Positions 16,442 to 23,865 of a stretch of 64,000 nt of DNA are shown one piece after another. The stretch is from DAOUKH01 sp965219875 (GTDB lineage: Bacteria > Chloroflexota > Dehalococcoidia > SHYB01). Location: assembly GCA_965219875.1 (NCBI GenBank), contig CBDCOW010000005.1, forward strand, positions 248,001 to 312,000, given 5' to 3'. A program made the position numbers and the translations under genes. The notes below the pieces were generated by a model, which saw nothing but the letters and a program-made list of their open reading frames with translations, did not search any database and had not been told where the DNA came from. The stretch's first letter is position 1; each line of letters starts with the position of its first letter.

Positions 16442-17818
16442 ATGGGCCAGACACGCGACCTCGCCGAGTTCATCGTCGACACGACGTACGACGACCTACC
16501 CGCAGCGGTCGTCGACCGGATGCGCCTCTACGTCCTTGACAACCTCGCCTGCGGGGTCGCGGGGGCGGACAGGCCGGAGCCCCGGGTGGTATCCGACTTC
16601 GCCCAGGCGGCGAAAGCTTCTGCAGAATGCTCCGTCTTCGGGGGTTCTTGGCGGACATCGGCCTCGCTCGCCGCGCTCGTCAATGGCGTCGCCATCGGGG
16701 CACTCGAGGCCGACCACGGCTACCTGCCGGGCTCTTGTCACCCCGGCGCGGCCGTCTTCCCCGCCGCGGCTGCTTTGGGCGAACGGGAAGGCCTGGATGG
16801 AAAAGCTTTGCTCACCGCGCTGGTCGCCGGCTACGAGGCCCTCTGCAGAATCGGCCTCGCCGCGACCCGTTCCGTCGAGGACGTGCGGGGCTTTCACGGG
16901 CCGGGGACCAACGCCGCCTTCGGCGCGGCTGCCGCCGCGAGCAAGGCGCTTGGGCTCGACACCGTAACCACCGCTCACGCCTTGGGAATCGCCGGCTCTC
17001 ATGGAGGCTCGCTCTTGGAATTCAAGCTCGAAGGGGCGATGACGAAGCGGCTCCACGTGGGGCGGGGGACCCAAATGGGCCTGGAAGCGGCCCTCTTCGC
17101 GAGCATGGGGATGACCGGCCCGGCCACGGTGCTCGAGGGGACCCACGGGTTCCTCAACGCCTACTCCGACGGCCCTAAGCCGGACGAGATTACCAACGGC
17201 CTCGGGCGGGAATGGCGGATGCTAGGGTTGCTGACCCGCCCCTTCCCCTGCCACGGGAGCTTCCACGCCGCCGTCCAGGCCATGGACCGGTTCCGCATGC
17301 GGCACAGGCCGGACCCGGAAAGGGTCCAGAGCATCGCCGTCAAGACTAGCGAGGCTACCATAGCAAAGCATGGAGACAAGTGCCCAACGACCGTCATGGG
17401 AATGCAGTACAGTCTCCCGTTCACTATAGCGGTAGCCTTGGCGCGCGATGTGGGAGACCCCCGCGTCTTCTGCGAAGACACCGTCGGCGACGCCATCATT
17501 CGGCGCCTCGCCGAACGAGTCCAACTGATAGGCATTCCAGGGTCGTCTCGGCACGGTGAATATCAAGACCCGTACGCCGAGATCGACCTCGTAGTCGACG
17601 GCGAGGCGCATCACGTCGTCGCCGACGGCTACGTCGGTCACCCGTCCACTCCCATGAAGTGGGGGGACGCCGTTGAAAAGTTCGGCCGGTTCGCCGAGCC
17701 GGCCATCGGCGGTCGGGCGGTCGCGCAGACCGTAGACCGGGTTGCCTCTCTGGAGGAGGCCGCCGGCTTGGCAGCGGTCTTCGCGGGCCTCAAGAATTGG
17801 CGTGAGGGCGGCGCTTGA
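16442..17818 (+). CDS. MmgE/PrpD family protein (2-methylcitrate dehydratase-like)
   Basis: The 458-residue protein begins three bases after the previous stop. It matches the MmgE/PrpD all-helical plus alpha/beta fold: 'VLDNLACGVAGADRPEPR' near residue 35, 'ALEADHGYLPGSCHPGAAVFPAA' near 80, 'GFHGPGTNAAFGAAAAASKALGL', 'HVGRGTQMGLEAALFASMGMTGP' and 'RPFPCHGSFHAAVQAMDRF'. Members include 2-methylcitrate dehydratase, cis-aconitate decarboxylase and iminodisuccinate epimerase, and many remain uncharacterised. No methylcitrate synthase or lyase genes are nearby, so the methylcitrate cycle is unlikely. A dehydratase or epimerase step on a dicarboxylic acid is plausible. Confidence 0.88.
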   Translation: MGQTRDLAEFIVDTTYDDLPAAVVDRMRLYVLDNLACGVAGADRPEPRVVSDFAQAAKASAECSVFGGSWRTSASLAALVNGVAIGALEADHGYLPGSCHPGAAVFPAAAALGEREGLDGKALLTALVAGYEALCRIGLAATRSVEDVRGFHGPGTNAAFGAAAAASKALGLDTVTTAHALGIAGSHGGSLLEFKLEGAMTKRLHVGRGTQMGLEAALFASMGMTGPATVLEGTHGFLNAYSDGPKPDEITNGLGREWRMLGLLTRPFPCHGSFHAAVQAMDRFRMRHRPDPERVQSIAVKTSEATIAKHGDKCPTTVMGMQYSLPFTIAVALARDVGDPRVFCEDTVGDAIIRRLAERVQLIGIPGSSRHGEYQDPYAEIDLVVDGEAHHVVADGYVGHPSTPMKWGDAVEKFGRFAEPAIGGRAVAQTVDRVASLEEAAGLAAVFAGLKNWREGGA

Positions 17819-17893
17819 CACCGCGGGTTAGGTTCTCGTAGGTTTGGGTAGGCTGCCCGGCGACCCCTCCACGACCGCTCCACCGGAGACCTC

Positions 17894-18493
17894 ATGGAGA
17901 ACACGCTCGACCCGGAAAAGACCGCCTTGGTGTTGGTGGACCTGCAGAAGGACACCGTTCCCCGATTCGCCAAGAGCCCTGACTTTCTGACGAGCGTCGT
18001 TCGCATACTCGAATACGCCCGCTCGGTCGAGATGCCGGTGTTTCTCGTTCAGACCCGTCGGCATCCCGGCTATGTCGATGAGCCGAACGTCATCACGGAG
18101 CAGAGCCTCAAGGGGGCCCCGACCCACGAGAGCCAGGGCATCCTGGTCGAGTCGGCGCCCGGCACGGACTTCGTGAATGAGCTTGGGAGGCAACCCGGCG
18201 ATTTCGTCATCGACAAACGCAGGGGCAACGCCTTTCGCGCTACCAACTTGGAGATGTACTTGCGGCGTCTGCAAGTGGACACCGTCTTGGTTGGCGGTAT
18301 CACCACCAACGCCGGTGTCGAAAATACGGTGCGGGACGGCAAAGACCGCGACTTCAACATGGTCGCGCTCTCCGACTGTTGCAGCGCCAAGGACGACGAA
18401 GCCCACGACTACTGCATGAGGAAAGTCTTCCCGCGAGTCGCCCGAGTAATGACGGCAGACGAGGCTATCGAGAAGCTGCAGAAGGGGCCGTAG
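17894..18493 (+). CDS. Isochorismatase/cysteine-hydrolase fold protein with Gly at the nucleophile position
   Basis: The 199-residue protein has the family Asp (Asp16 in LVLVDLQKD) and Lys (Lys108 in FVIDKRRGNAF). The nucleophile segment, normally TN-x-C-V-x-x-T, reads TTNAGVENTVRDG with Gly141. Nicotinamidase-type members need the Cys. True isochorismatases such as EntB and PhzD also have Gly there and hydrolyse a vinyl ether instead. So either a vinyl-ether type hydrolase or a non-hydrolytic member is possible. It opens the second half of the plus-strand array, 75 bases after the MmgE/PrpD gene. Confidence 0.85.
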   Translation: MENTLDPEKTALVLVDLQKDTVPRFAKSPDFLTSVVRILEYARSVEMPVFLVQTRRHPGYVDEPNVITEQSLKGAPTHESQGILVESAPGTDFVNELGRQPGDFVIDKRRGNAFRATNLEMYLRRLQVDTVLVGGITTNAGVENTVRDGKDRDFNMVALSDCCSAKDDEAHDYCMRKVFPRVARVMTADEAIEKLQKGP

Positions 18494-18515
18494 CAGGAGA
18501 GGCCAGGGGGTGAGC

Positions 18516-18896
18516 ATGGCCGGAATCGTCGCAAAGAACCTGTCTCCCGAAGCCGCTGAGCTCGTGAAGCGGTATGACGCGCTGCTCGAGGAAGTCCACC
18601 GGGTCCGCCAAAGGCTCGGCCACATGGCCGCGGTGCTGGCCAACCCCGTGACGGTGCGCTACCGGAACGACGCCCCGCCCGGCTACGGGACATCCTTCGA
18701 CATGTCGCAGTACGACGCTCCCGATCTCGAACGGCTGGGCGACGCGCTCTACGAATGGCAACAGACCCGGCAGAAGCTGATCGACCTGCTGGCCGACCCC
18801 GACCTCGACGAGCAGACCGCGCTCTACCTCGATTCAAAGCTGCACGTGCGCGTCGTCGGGGCCTCGGGCAAACAGCCGCTTTCCTTCCCTGAATGA
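18516..18896 (+). CDS. Conserved small protein of unknown function, paralogue 1
   Basis: The 126-residue protein starts at ATG 18516; an in-frame GTG at 18510 is an alternative. I do not recognise a family. It is probably helical and soluble: residues 10-45 form an amphipathic stretch (LVKRYDALLEEVHRVRQRLG), followed by NPVTVRYRNDAPPGYG, an FDMSQYDAPDLERLG block and a second helical part with EWQQTRQKLIDLL. The next gene encodes a clear paralogue sharing the same block order. The pair sits between a cysteine-hydrolase-fold gene and a cyclase-family hydrolase, so they could be subunits of one enzyme or an accessory module of the pathway. Confidence 0.75.
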   Translation: MAGIVAKNLSPEAAELVKRYDALLEEVHRVRQRLGHMAAVLANPVTVRYRNDAPPGYGTSFDMSQYDAPDLERLGDALYEWQQTRQKLIDLLADPDLDEQTALYLDSKLHVRVVGASGKQPLSFPE

Positions 18897-18943
18897 CGCC
18901 GTCGCACGGAACCCCTGTGACGCAGCCTTAAGGAGGCGCTTTG

Positions 18944-19381
18944 ATGATGATGCCCAAGACTCGCCAGACCGTGGTCGCGCTGCCTAGTCAAGGCTACGAG
19001 ATTCTTCCTGAGCCCGATCACGACCATGCCCACGAGCCTATTCCCCAATCGATTTCAGAACGGGCCAAGCGGCTCATCTGGAAATACGACCTGCTCTTGG
19101 GGGAAATCTACAGCGTACGAAAGCGCCTGCAGCACATGGCCGACGTGCTGAAGAACCCCGCCGTGGTGCGCTACCGGGAGGATGCGCCTCCCGGCTATGG
19201 CCTGACCTACGACATGTCCGCGGCGCGCATCCCAGACATGGCCAGACTCGGTGAACTCGTCCATGAGTGGCAGTTGAACCGCAAGGACATGGTGGAGCTG
19301 CTGCTGGACGAAGCGACCGATGACGACACCGTGCGCTTCTTGGACAAGAAGCTCCACCCCAAGGCTATAGGCTGCTGCTAA
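18944..19381 (+). CDS. Conserved small protein of unknown function, paralogue 2
   Basis: ATG 18944 lies seven bases after AGGAGG (18931-18936); it is the first of three consecutive ATG codons, with a TTG just before. The 145-residue protein has an extra N-terminal 35 residues rich in His/Asp/Pro (PEPDHDHAHEP) compared with the preceding gene. It then repeats the same plan: LIWKYDLLLGEIYSVRKRL, HMADVLKNPAVVRYREDAP, GYGLTYDMS, EWQLNRKDMVELLL and LDKKLHPKA. The invariant core is NP-x2-VRYR-x-DAPPGYG-x3-DMS. Tandem divergent paralogues of similar size suggest a heteromer. No metal or nucleotide motif is evident apart from the His-rich N-terminus. Confidence 0.75.
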   Translation: MMMPKTRQTVVALPSQGYEILPEPDHDHAHEPIPQSISERAKRLIWKYDLLLGEIYSVRKRLQHMADVLKNPAVVRYREDAPPGYGLTYDMSAARIPDMARLGELVHEWQLNRKDMVELLLDEATDDDTVRFLDKKLHPKAIGCC

Positions 19382-19414
19382 CCCCGCTTCACATCACTCG
19401 AACGAGGAAACGCC

Positions 19415-20167
19415 ATGAGAGTTGTCGACCTAAGCAATCCTCTATCCATGCATACCCCGCCTTGGATGGGGTATGACTCTCCAAGAATCTATTACAAGCA
19501 GCGCTTCTCCAGGACCGCGGTGGTCAGCCAGTGGATCGAGTCCCCGCTGCACCTCGGCACCCATATGGACTCCGAGATGCACATCATCCCCAACGGCAAC
19601 GACATCGCAAGCATGCCCCTGACGCGGCTCTATGGCGAGGGGGTCATTGTGGATGTCAGCGACGATGTCGGAGAGTTTGACATCATCCGCCCCGAGCACA
19701 TCACCAACAAGGTGGACGTCAAGAAGGGCGATATCATCCTGATCCATACCGGCTTCCACCACTTCTCGGAGGGCGAGCGGGACCAGAACGAGGAGACCTA
19801 CTACTGCCGCCATCCCGGCGGCTACATCGAGTTGGCGAAGTGGTTCGTGGAGATGGAACTCCGCTGGACCGCCGTCGATTGCGGTTCCGGCGACCACCCG
19901 ATGAACACGCAGATCACAGGTCTGCGCCCTGACATCGTGGAGGAGTTCGAGCGGAAGAAGGGCGTCAAGCTCGATGAGGTCTTTCCCAAGAGCCGCGAAT
20001 ACGTGATGCATAAACTACCCTTTCCCCACGGCATCACCCATGTCGAGAACCTCGGCGGCGACATCGATGAGGTGCTCAACACCCGCTGCATGATCGGTTG
20101 CTTTCCCTTCAAGTTCGTCGGCGGCGAGGCCGCGTTCGCCCGTGTCGTAGCCTTTGTGGAAGACTAG
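19415..20167 (+). CDS. Cyclase-family metal hydrolase (kynurenine formamidase-like)
   Basis: The 250-residue protein starts at ATG 19415 after GAGGAAA. It contains the family metal motif HLGTHMDSEMHI (pattern HxGTHxDxxxH, residues 47-58), and further candidate metal/catalytic positions in ILIHTGFHHF and 'AVDCGSGDHPMNT'. The fold covers kynurenine formamidase, isatin hydrolase and many putative polyketide or organic-acid hydrolases that use Mn or Zn to open amide or lactone bonds. It begins 34 bases after the small-protein pair and is followed nine bases later by the metallo-beta-lactamase-fold gene, so co-transcription is likely. Substrate unknown. Confidence 0.88.
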   Translation: MRVVDLSNPLSMHTPPWMGYDSPRIYYKQRFSRTAVVSQWIESPLHLGTHMDSEMHIIPNGNDIASMPLTRLYGEGVIVDVSDDVGEFDIIRPEHITNKVDVKKGDIILIHTGFHHFSEGERDQNEETYYCRHPGGYIELAKWFVEMELRWTAVDCGSGDHPMNTQITGLRPDIVEEFERKKGVKLDEVFPKSREYVMHKLPFPHGITHVENLGGDIDEVLNTRCMIGCFPFKFVGGEAAFARVVAFVED

Positions 20168-20176
20168 GAGGGTCCC

Positions 20177-20893
20177 GTGGCCCAGCCAACCGGGGAGTAC
20201 AACGTCGAGATCACCTACCTGTGGCGCTCAACGTTCCGCGTCGTGTCGCCCGAGGGCAAAGTCCTCATCCTCGACCCCTGGCTGGTCAACAACCCCTATT
20301 GCCCCGACGAGTACAAAGACATCGACAACGTCGAATGTGACGTCGCTGCCTTCACCCATCCCCACAACGACCACATGGAAGACGTCGTTCCCCTGGCGAA
20401 GCGGCGGGGCGCGCACGTCATCTGCTCGGTGGACACGCGGCCCATGATGGAAGAGGAAGGGCTCACCCGGTCGGTCTTCACCCACCTCAGCTTCGGCGGT
20501 ACGGAGACCGTCCACGGCATGAAGTTCTCCTACGTTCCGGCGTGGCATGCCAACGGCGGCGCCGGTCTCGTCGTCAGATTCAGCACCGGGTTTTCCCTTT
20601 ATCACGGCGGCGACACGAACCTGTTCACCGACATGGAGATCATTCGTCTCCTCTACCAGCCGAACCTGGCGCTGCTGCCTATTGGGGACCGCTTCACTAT
20701 GGACCCCTACGCCGCGAGCCTCGCCTGCAAGCTCTATCTCCACTCCCAATGGGCCATTCCCCATCACTACCCGGGGAACTGGCGGGACCCCTCCACGTGG
20801 GAGCGGGACTTCGAAGGCGAGTTCATCGAACATTTAGCCGGCTCCGAGACCGAGCCGATCGTGATGAAGGCGGGCGATACGCTGCGCTTCTAA
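20177..20893 (+). CDS. UlaG-like metallo-beta-lactamase-fold hydrolase
   Basis: GTG 20177 is five bases after AGGAGG (20166-20171). The 238-residue protein carries the metal site FTHPHNDHMED (HxHxDH), AWHANGGAGL, the bridging Asp in LYHGGDTNLF and the late His in AIPHHYPGNW. The N-terminal LDPWLVNNPY loop is the UlaG/YtxC-like layout of single-domain MBL hydrolases acting on lactones or phosphoesters. In this operon a lactonase role beside the cyclase-family hydrolase would make sense, but that is inference. Confidence 0.87.
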   Translation: MAQPTGEYNVEITYLWRSTFRVVSPEGKVLILDPWLVNNPYCPDEYKDIDNVECDVAAFTHPHNDHMEDVVPLAKRRGAHVICSVDTRPMMEEEGLTRSVFTHLSFGGTETVHGMKFSYVPAWHANGGAGLVVRFSTGFSLYHGGDTNLFTDMEIIRLLYQPNLALLPIGDRFTMDPYAASLACKLYLHSQWAIPHHYPGNWRDPSTWERDFEGEFIEHLAGSETEPIVMKAGDTLRF

Positions 20894-20923
20894 CCGCTTG
20901 CGGCGCAGCCTCGCTATCACAAC

Positions 20924-21700
20924 ATGCGTACCAACAAGACCAAAGCGAAGCTTGCCAGGGGCGAGGTGGTGTTCGGCTCGTTCGTCGGGATTCCCTCCCC
21001 AGGGGTGGTCGAGCTCTTGGCCTACGCCGGCCTCGACTTCGTTGTCATCGACGCCGAGCACGCCCCCATGGACATCGCGGTCATCGAAGCGATGGTCAGG
21101 GCCGCCGACGCCGCTGACATCGACACCTTGGTCCGCGTGCAGCACATCGACGAGACCGAAATCGTCCGCTATCTCGACCTCGGCGTCCTCGGCGTCCAAG
21201 CGCCGCACACCGATACCGCCGACGAACTTCGCGCCGCGGTCCGCGCGGTCAAGTACTTCCCGATGGGCATGCGCGGCATGGGCTTCGCCCGCGCCGCCCA
21301 GTTCGCCAACACGCCGCAGGACCGAGCGGACCACCTCGAGGCCTCCAACCGCGAGACGATGATCGTCTGTCAGATCGAGAGCAGGGAAGGCGTGGAGAAC
21401 CTCCCCGAGCTCCTCACGGTGGACGGCGTCGATGTCTTCTTCATTGGCACATCCGACCTATCCCAGAGCCTTGGCTATCCGGGCCAGCGCACCCACCCCG
21501 ACGTCCAGAAGGCCGTGGACCACATCTTCGACCTCGTTACGAAGTCCAACCGGGTGCTGGGTACGACAAACGCCGACCTGGAAGGTTATGTCAAGAATGG
21601 TGCGCGTTACATCACCTCGCTGGACGCGAGATTGCTCATGACCGGCGCGCGCCAGTTCTTAGAGCAGGGCCGTCAAGCCATCGCCGCGGCCGGGCGTTAG
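20924..21700 (+). CDS. HpcH/HpaI-family class II aldolase
   Basis: The 258-residue TIM-barrel protein shows the family markers: 'LARGEVVFGSFVGIPSPGVVELLAYAGLDFVVIDAEHAPMD' at the start (catalytic His and acidic pair), the Arg/Gln-bearing LVRVQHIDET, metal-ligand Glu in VCQIESREGVENL and Asp in FIGTSDLSQSLG. Such enzymes cleave 4-hydroxy-2-ketoacids to pyruvate (or a related keto acid) and an aldehyde, with a divalent metal. It follows the MBL gene by 30 bases and precedes the thiolase-like gene by 14. It is the obvious carbon-carbon cleaving step of this operon. Confidence 0.92.
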   Translation: MRTNKTKAKLARGEVVFGSFVGIPSPGVVELLAYAGLDFVVIDAEHAPMDIAVIEAMVRAADAADIDTLVRVQHIDETEIVRYLDLGVLGVQAPHTDTADELRAAVRAVKYFPMGMRGMGFARAAQFANTPQDRADHLEASNRETMIVCQIESREGVENLPELLTVDGVDVFFIGTSDLSQSLGYPGQRTHPDVQKAVDHIFDLVTKSNRVLGTTNADLEGYVKNGARYITSLDARLLMTGARQFLEQGRQAIAAAGR

Positions 21701-21714
21701 CGGGCCGGCCTCCC

Positions 21715-22875
21715 GTGAGTCTCTCCCGGACCGCCGCTGTCGTCGGGCTCGGCACCACGGCCTACACCCGGTATTCCGGACGCGGCGGTACTTCGCTGGC
21801 GGCAGAGGCCATCACTAGGGCGCTGGCGGACGCCGGACTGCGCCCCGCCGACGTCGATGGCATGGCGCACTACGTCACCGACACGTCGACCTCCGCCGCC
21901 GAGATCGTGACGACGCTGGGCATCCCCAATCTCAGCTTCACCAGCGCCGCGGGCTGGGGTGGAGCGGCGGGCCCCGCGATCGTGGCCCACGCGGCCTCCG
22001 CCATCGTCGCCGGCATGGCCGACACGGTCGTGTGCTACCGGGCGCAGCCCAACACCCCCGAAGGGGGCATCGCCCCCGGCAGTGCGGGCCCGCCAGGTCG
22101 CAACCGCGTCCTGGGCGGCGAATTCCTCGCACCCTTCGGATTCGGCAACGAGCACAACGTCAACGCCCTGCATATGCGCAGGCACATGGCCCTCTACGGG
22201 ACCAAAGAAGAGCACTTGGGCGCCATAGCGGTCACGCTGCGCCATCATGCTTCGTTGAATCCCCAGGCCCTCATTCGCGAGCCGATAACCCTCGACGATT
22301 ACCTGGCCTCCCCCTACACCATCGAGCCGCTGAGGGCGATGGATATTGGCGGCGCGGCCCACATCGACGGCGCCGCTGCGGTGGTCCTGACGTCCGCCGA
22401 CCATGCGCGCGACCTAAAGAAACCGCCAGTATTCGTCCTCGGCGCCGGCCAGGCAACCGGGCCCGCTCCGATAGCCTATTACGGCCCCTCCAACCTGAGC
22501 GTTTCCCATCACGCCTACGTAGCCCCCAGGCTTTTCGAAAGCGCCGGTCTCAGCGCCGCCGACGTGAGCGTGGCGGAGCTGTACGACCCCAACACGGTCC
22601 AGGTCTTGCTGCAACTGGAGGACTACGGATTCTGTCCCAAGGGCGAGGGCGGCCCCTTCGCCGCTTCGTCCGCCATCGGCCTCGGCGGTAGTATCCCAAT
22701 CACGACGCACGGCGGCTCGCTCGCCGAGGGATATTTGCAATCCTTCGGCAACATCGTGGAAGCGGTCCGCCAGCTTCGTAACGAGGCCGGCGCACGCCAG
22801 GTCCGAGACGCCGAGGTTGTGCTGGCGACAGGCTCCGACCGCACCGGGGCCAGCGCCGTCCTGTTAGGAATGTAA
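21715..22875 (+). CDS. Thiolase-fold protein, SCP-x/Ltp2-like, without nucleophilic Cys (second copy)
   Basis: The 386-residue protein starts at GTG 21715. It begins with AAVVGLGTTAYTRYSGRGG and continues with the SCP-x-type pattern. The nucleophile region reads FTSAAGWGGAAGP with no Cys. Later blocks are VAELYDPNTVQVLLQLEDYG, FCPKGEGGPF and THGGSLAEGY, which keeps the His that the first copy has lost. It is followed seven bases later by a DUF35 gene, reproducing the arrangement at 9.2-10.9 kb. By analogy with Ltp2/DUF35 complexes a retro-aldolase on an acyl-CoA is the leading idea. It could also be a beta-ketoacyl-CoA-binding protein with no catalysis of its own. Confidence 0.85.
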   Translation: MSLSRTAAVVGLGTTAYTRYSGRGGTSLAAEAITRALADAGLRPADVDGMAHYVTDTSTSAAEIVTTLGIPNLSFTSAAGWGGAAGPAIVAHAASAIVAGMADTVVCYRAQPNTPEGGIAPGSAGPPGRNRVLGGEFLAPFGFGNEHNVNALHMRRHMALYGTKEEHLGAIAVTLRHHASLNPQALIREPITLDDYLASPYTIEPLRAMDIGGAAHIDGAAAVVLTSADHARDLKKPPVFVLGAGQATGPAPIAYYGPSNLSVSHHAYVAPRLFESAGLSAADVSVAELYDPNTVQVLLQLEDYGFCPKGEGGPFAASSAIGLGGSIPITTHGGSLAEGYLQSFGNIVEAVRQLRNEAGARQVRDAEVVLATGSDRTGASAVLLGM

Positions 22876-22882
22876 CGAGCAG

Positions 22883-23320
22883 ATGTCCGTTCCATCGCCT
22901 GAGATCACGGACGAGAACAGGCCCTTCTGGGAGGCCTGCGGTCGGCATGAATTGGTATGCCAGCGCTGCGAGACCTGCGGCGCGTATCGTTTCCCGCCCA
23001 TGCCGGTCTGCCCTGCGTGCCAGAGTTCGCGGACTACGTGGGCTCGCCTCAGCGGGAAGGGCGTGGTTTACAGTTGGACCGTCACCAGGGTCGCCGGCCT
23101 GGCATCCACGCCTCCGCAGGTCTTTCGAGGCTTCGAGGACCGGCTTCCGTTCATCATCGTGGTCGTCGAGTTAGCCGAGCAAGAAGGCTTGCGTATCCTC
23201 AGCAACCTGATCGGCGCTTCCCCGGAGGAGGTACGGATCGGCGACGCCGTCGAAGTCGTCTTCACCCGCCTCGAATCCGGCGTCACGCTCCCCCACTTCC
23301 GGCTCACGGCCCAGCCATGA
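22883..23320 (+). CDS. DUF35 / OB-fold protein with zinc ribbon (second copy)
   Basis: The 145-residue protein has a zinc ribbon (Cys29-x2-Cys32 and Cys43-x2-Cys46, with an additional Cys26) followed by the OB-fold: VYSWTVTRVAG, FIIVVVELAEQEGLRILSNL and AVEVVFTRL. It closely parallels the copy at 9250-9663 in length and layout. It is the likely partner of the thiolase-like protein encoded seven bases upstream and ends the plus-strand catabolic array, which stops at a convergent ASCH-like gene. Confidence 0.9.
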   Translation: MSVPSPEITDENRPFWEACGRHELVCQRCETCGAYRFPPMPVCPACQSSRTTWARLSGKGVVYSWTVTRVAGLASTPPQVFRGFEDRLPFIIVVVELAEQEGLRILSNLIGASPEEVRIGDAVEVVFTRLESGVTLPHFRLTAQP

Positions 23321-23353
23321 CGACCGCCCGAACTTTGCGCCGGCCTCGCCCCG

Positions 23354-23761
23354 CTAGCCCTTCCGCCCTCGGCCCTTCTTCTCCGGCGGGTCGACGACGC
23401 GGAACTCCATGCACCACACGTCGGGTCCCGCGTCGGTGCGGTCCAGGACCTGTTGCAGGGTTTCCTTCCACCACGCGCTGGGCTTACCCATAGCGCGCTC
23501 CTTCGCGTACGTAAGGCAGAAATGCTCCAACATTTCTCTGCGCGTGGGGTAGCCGTTGTTGCGCGCGTCCTGCTCGGTGACGTCGCCCAGGGGCTGCTTC
23601 CAGACCCGCGTGATCTCCACCCAGGCGAAGCCGGGCTCGAAGCGCCCAGCCTTGCACTCGTGGAGGCTTCCCACTCTGAACGGACGCTTCCACGGCCGGT
23701 AAGACCGGGTCTTCTTTCCCTGCAAGACAGCGTCTTTCCAAAACTCCCGCACCTTGATCAT
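23354..23761 (-). CDS. ASCH-like domain protein, paralogue 1
   Basis: Start ATG 23761 follows GAGGGGG on the minus strand; the open frame extends further but those residues look like upstream noise. The 135-residue protein begins MIKVREFWKDAVLQGKKTRS, with the 'GxKTxT/S.R' element typical of ASCH domains (predicted RNA-binding PUA-like beta-barrels). It ends with VWCMEFRVVDPPEKKG. The block RVWKQPLGDVTEQDARNNGY has a direct counterpart in the protein encoded at 24983-25420. A role in RNA or modified-nucleotide binding is the family expectation; nothing in the neighbourhood makes it specific. The C-terminus is Lys/Arg-rich. Confidence 0.6.
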   Translation of the reverse strand: MIKVREFWKDAVLQGKKTRSYRPWKRPFRVGSLHECKAGRFEPGFAWVEITRVWKQPLGDVTEQDARNNGYPTRREMLEHFCLTYAKERAMGKPSAWWKETLQQVLDRTDAGPDVWCMEFRVVDPPEKKGRGRKG

Positions 23762-23804
23762 GACGACCCCCTCGGACCGGTCCGGATCATAGCATGCGCC
23801 GCTT

Positions 23805-23834
23805 TTGACCCGCGCTCCGGCCCTTCCGTACAAT
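23805..23834 (+). promoter_or_regulatory. Sigma-70-type promoter for the CapA-family gene
   Basis: TTGACC (23805-23810) and TACAAT (23829-23834) are separated by 18 bases, the best -35/-10 pair I see in the window. Transcription would start about 25 bases before the ATG at 23866. Confidence 0.65.
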
Positions 23835-23865
23835 CTGCGCACTAGTCGGATCTAGGGGGTGCGCG

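Noticed and set aside
16442..17818. prpD of the methylcitrate cycle
   Set aside because: No methylcitrate synthase or lyase genes are nearby; only the family level can be supported.
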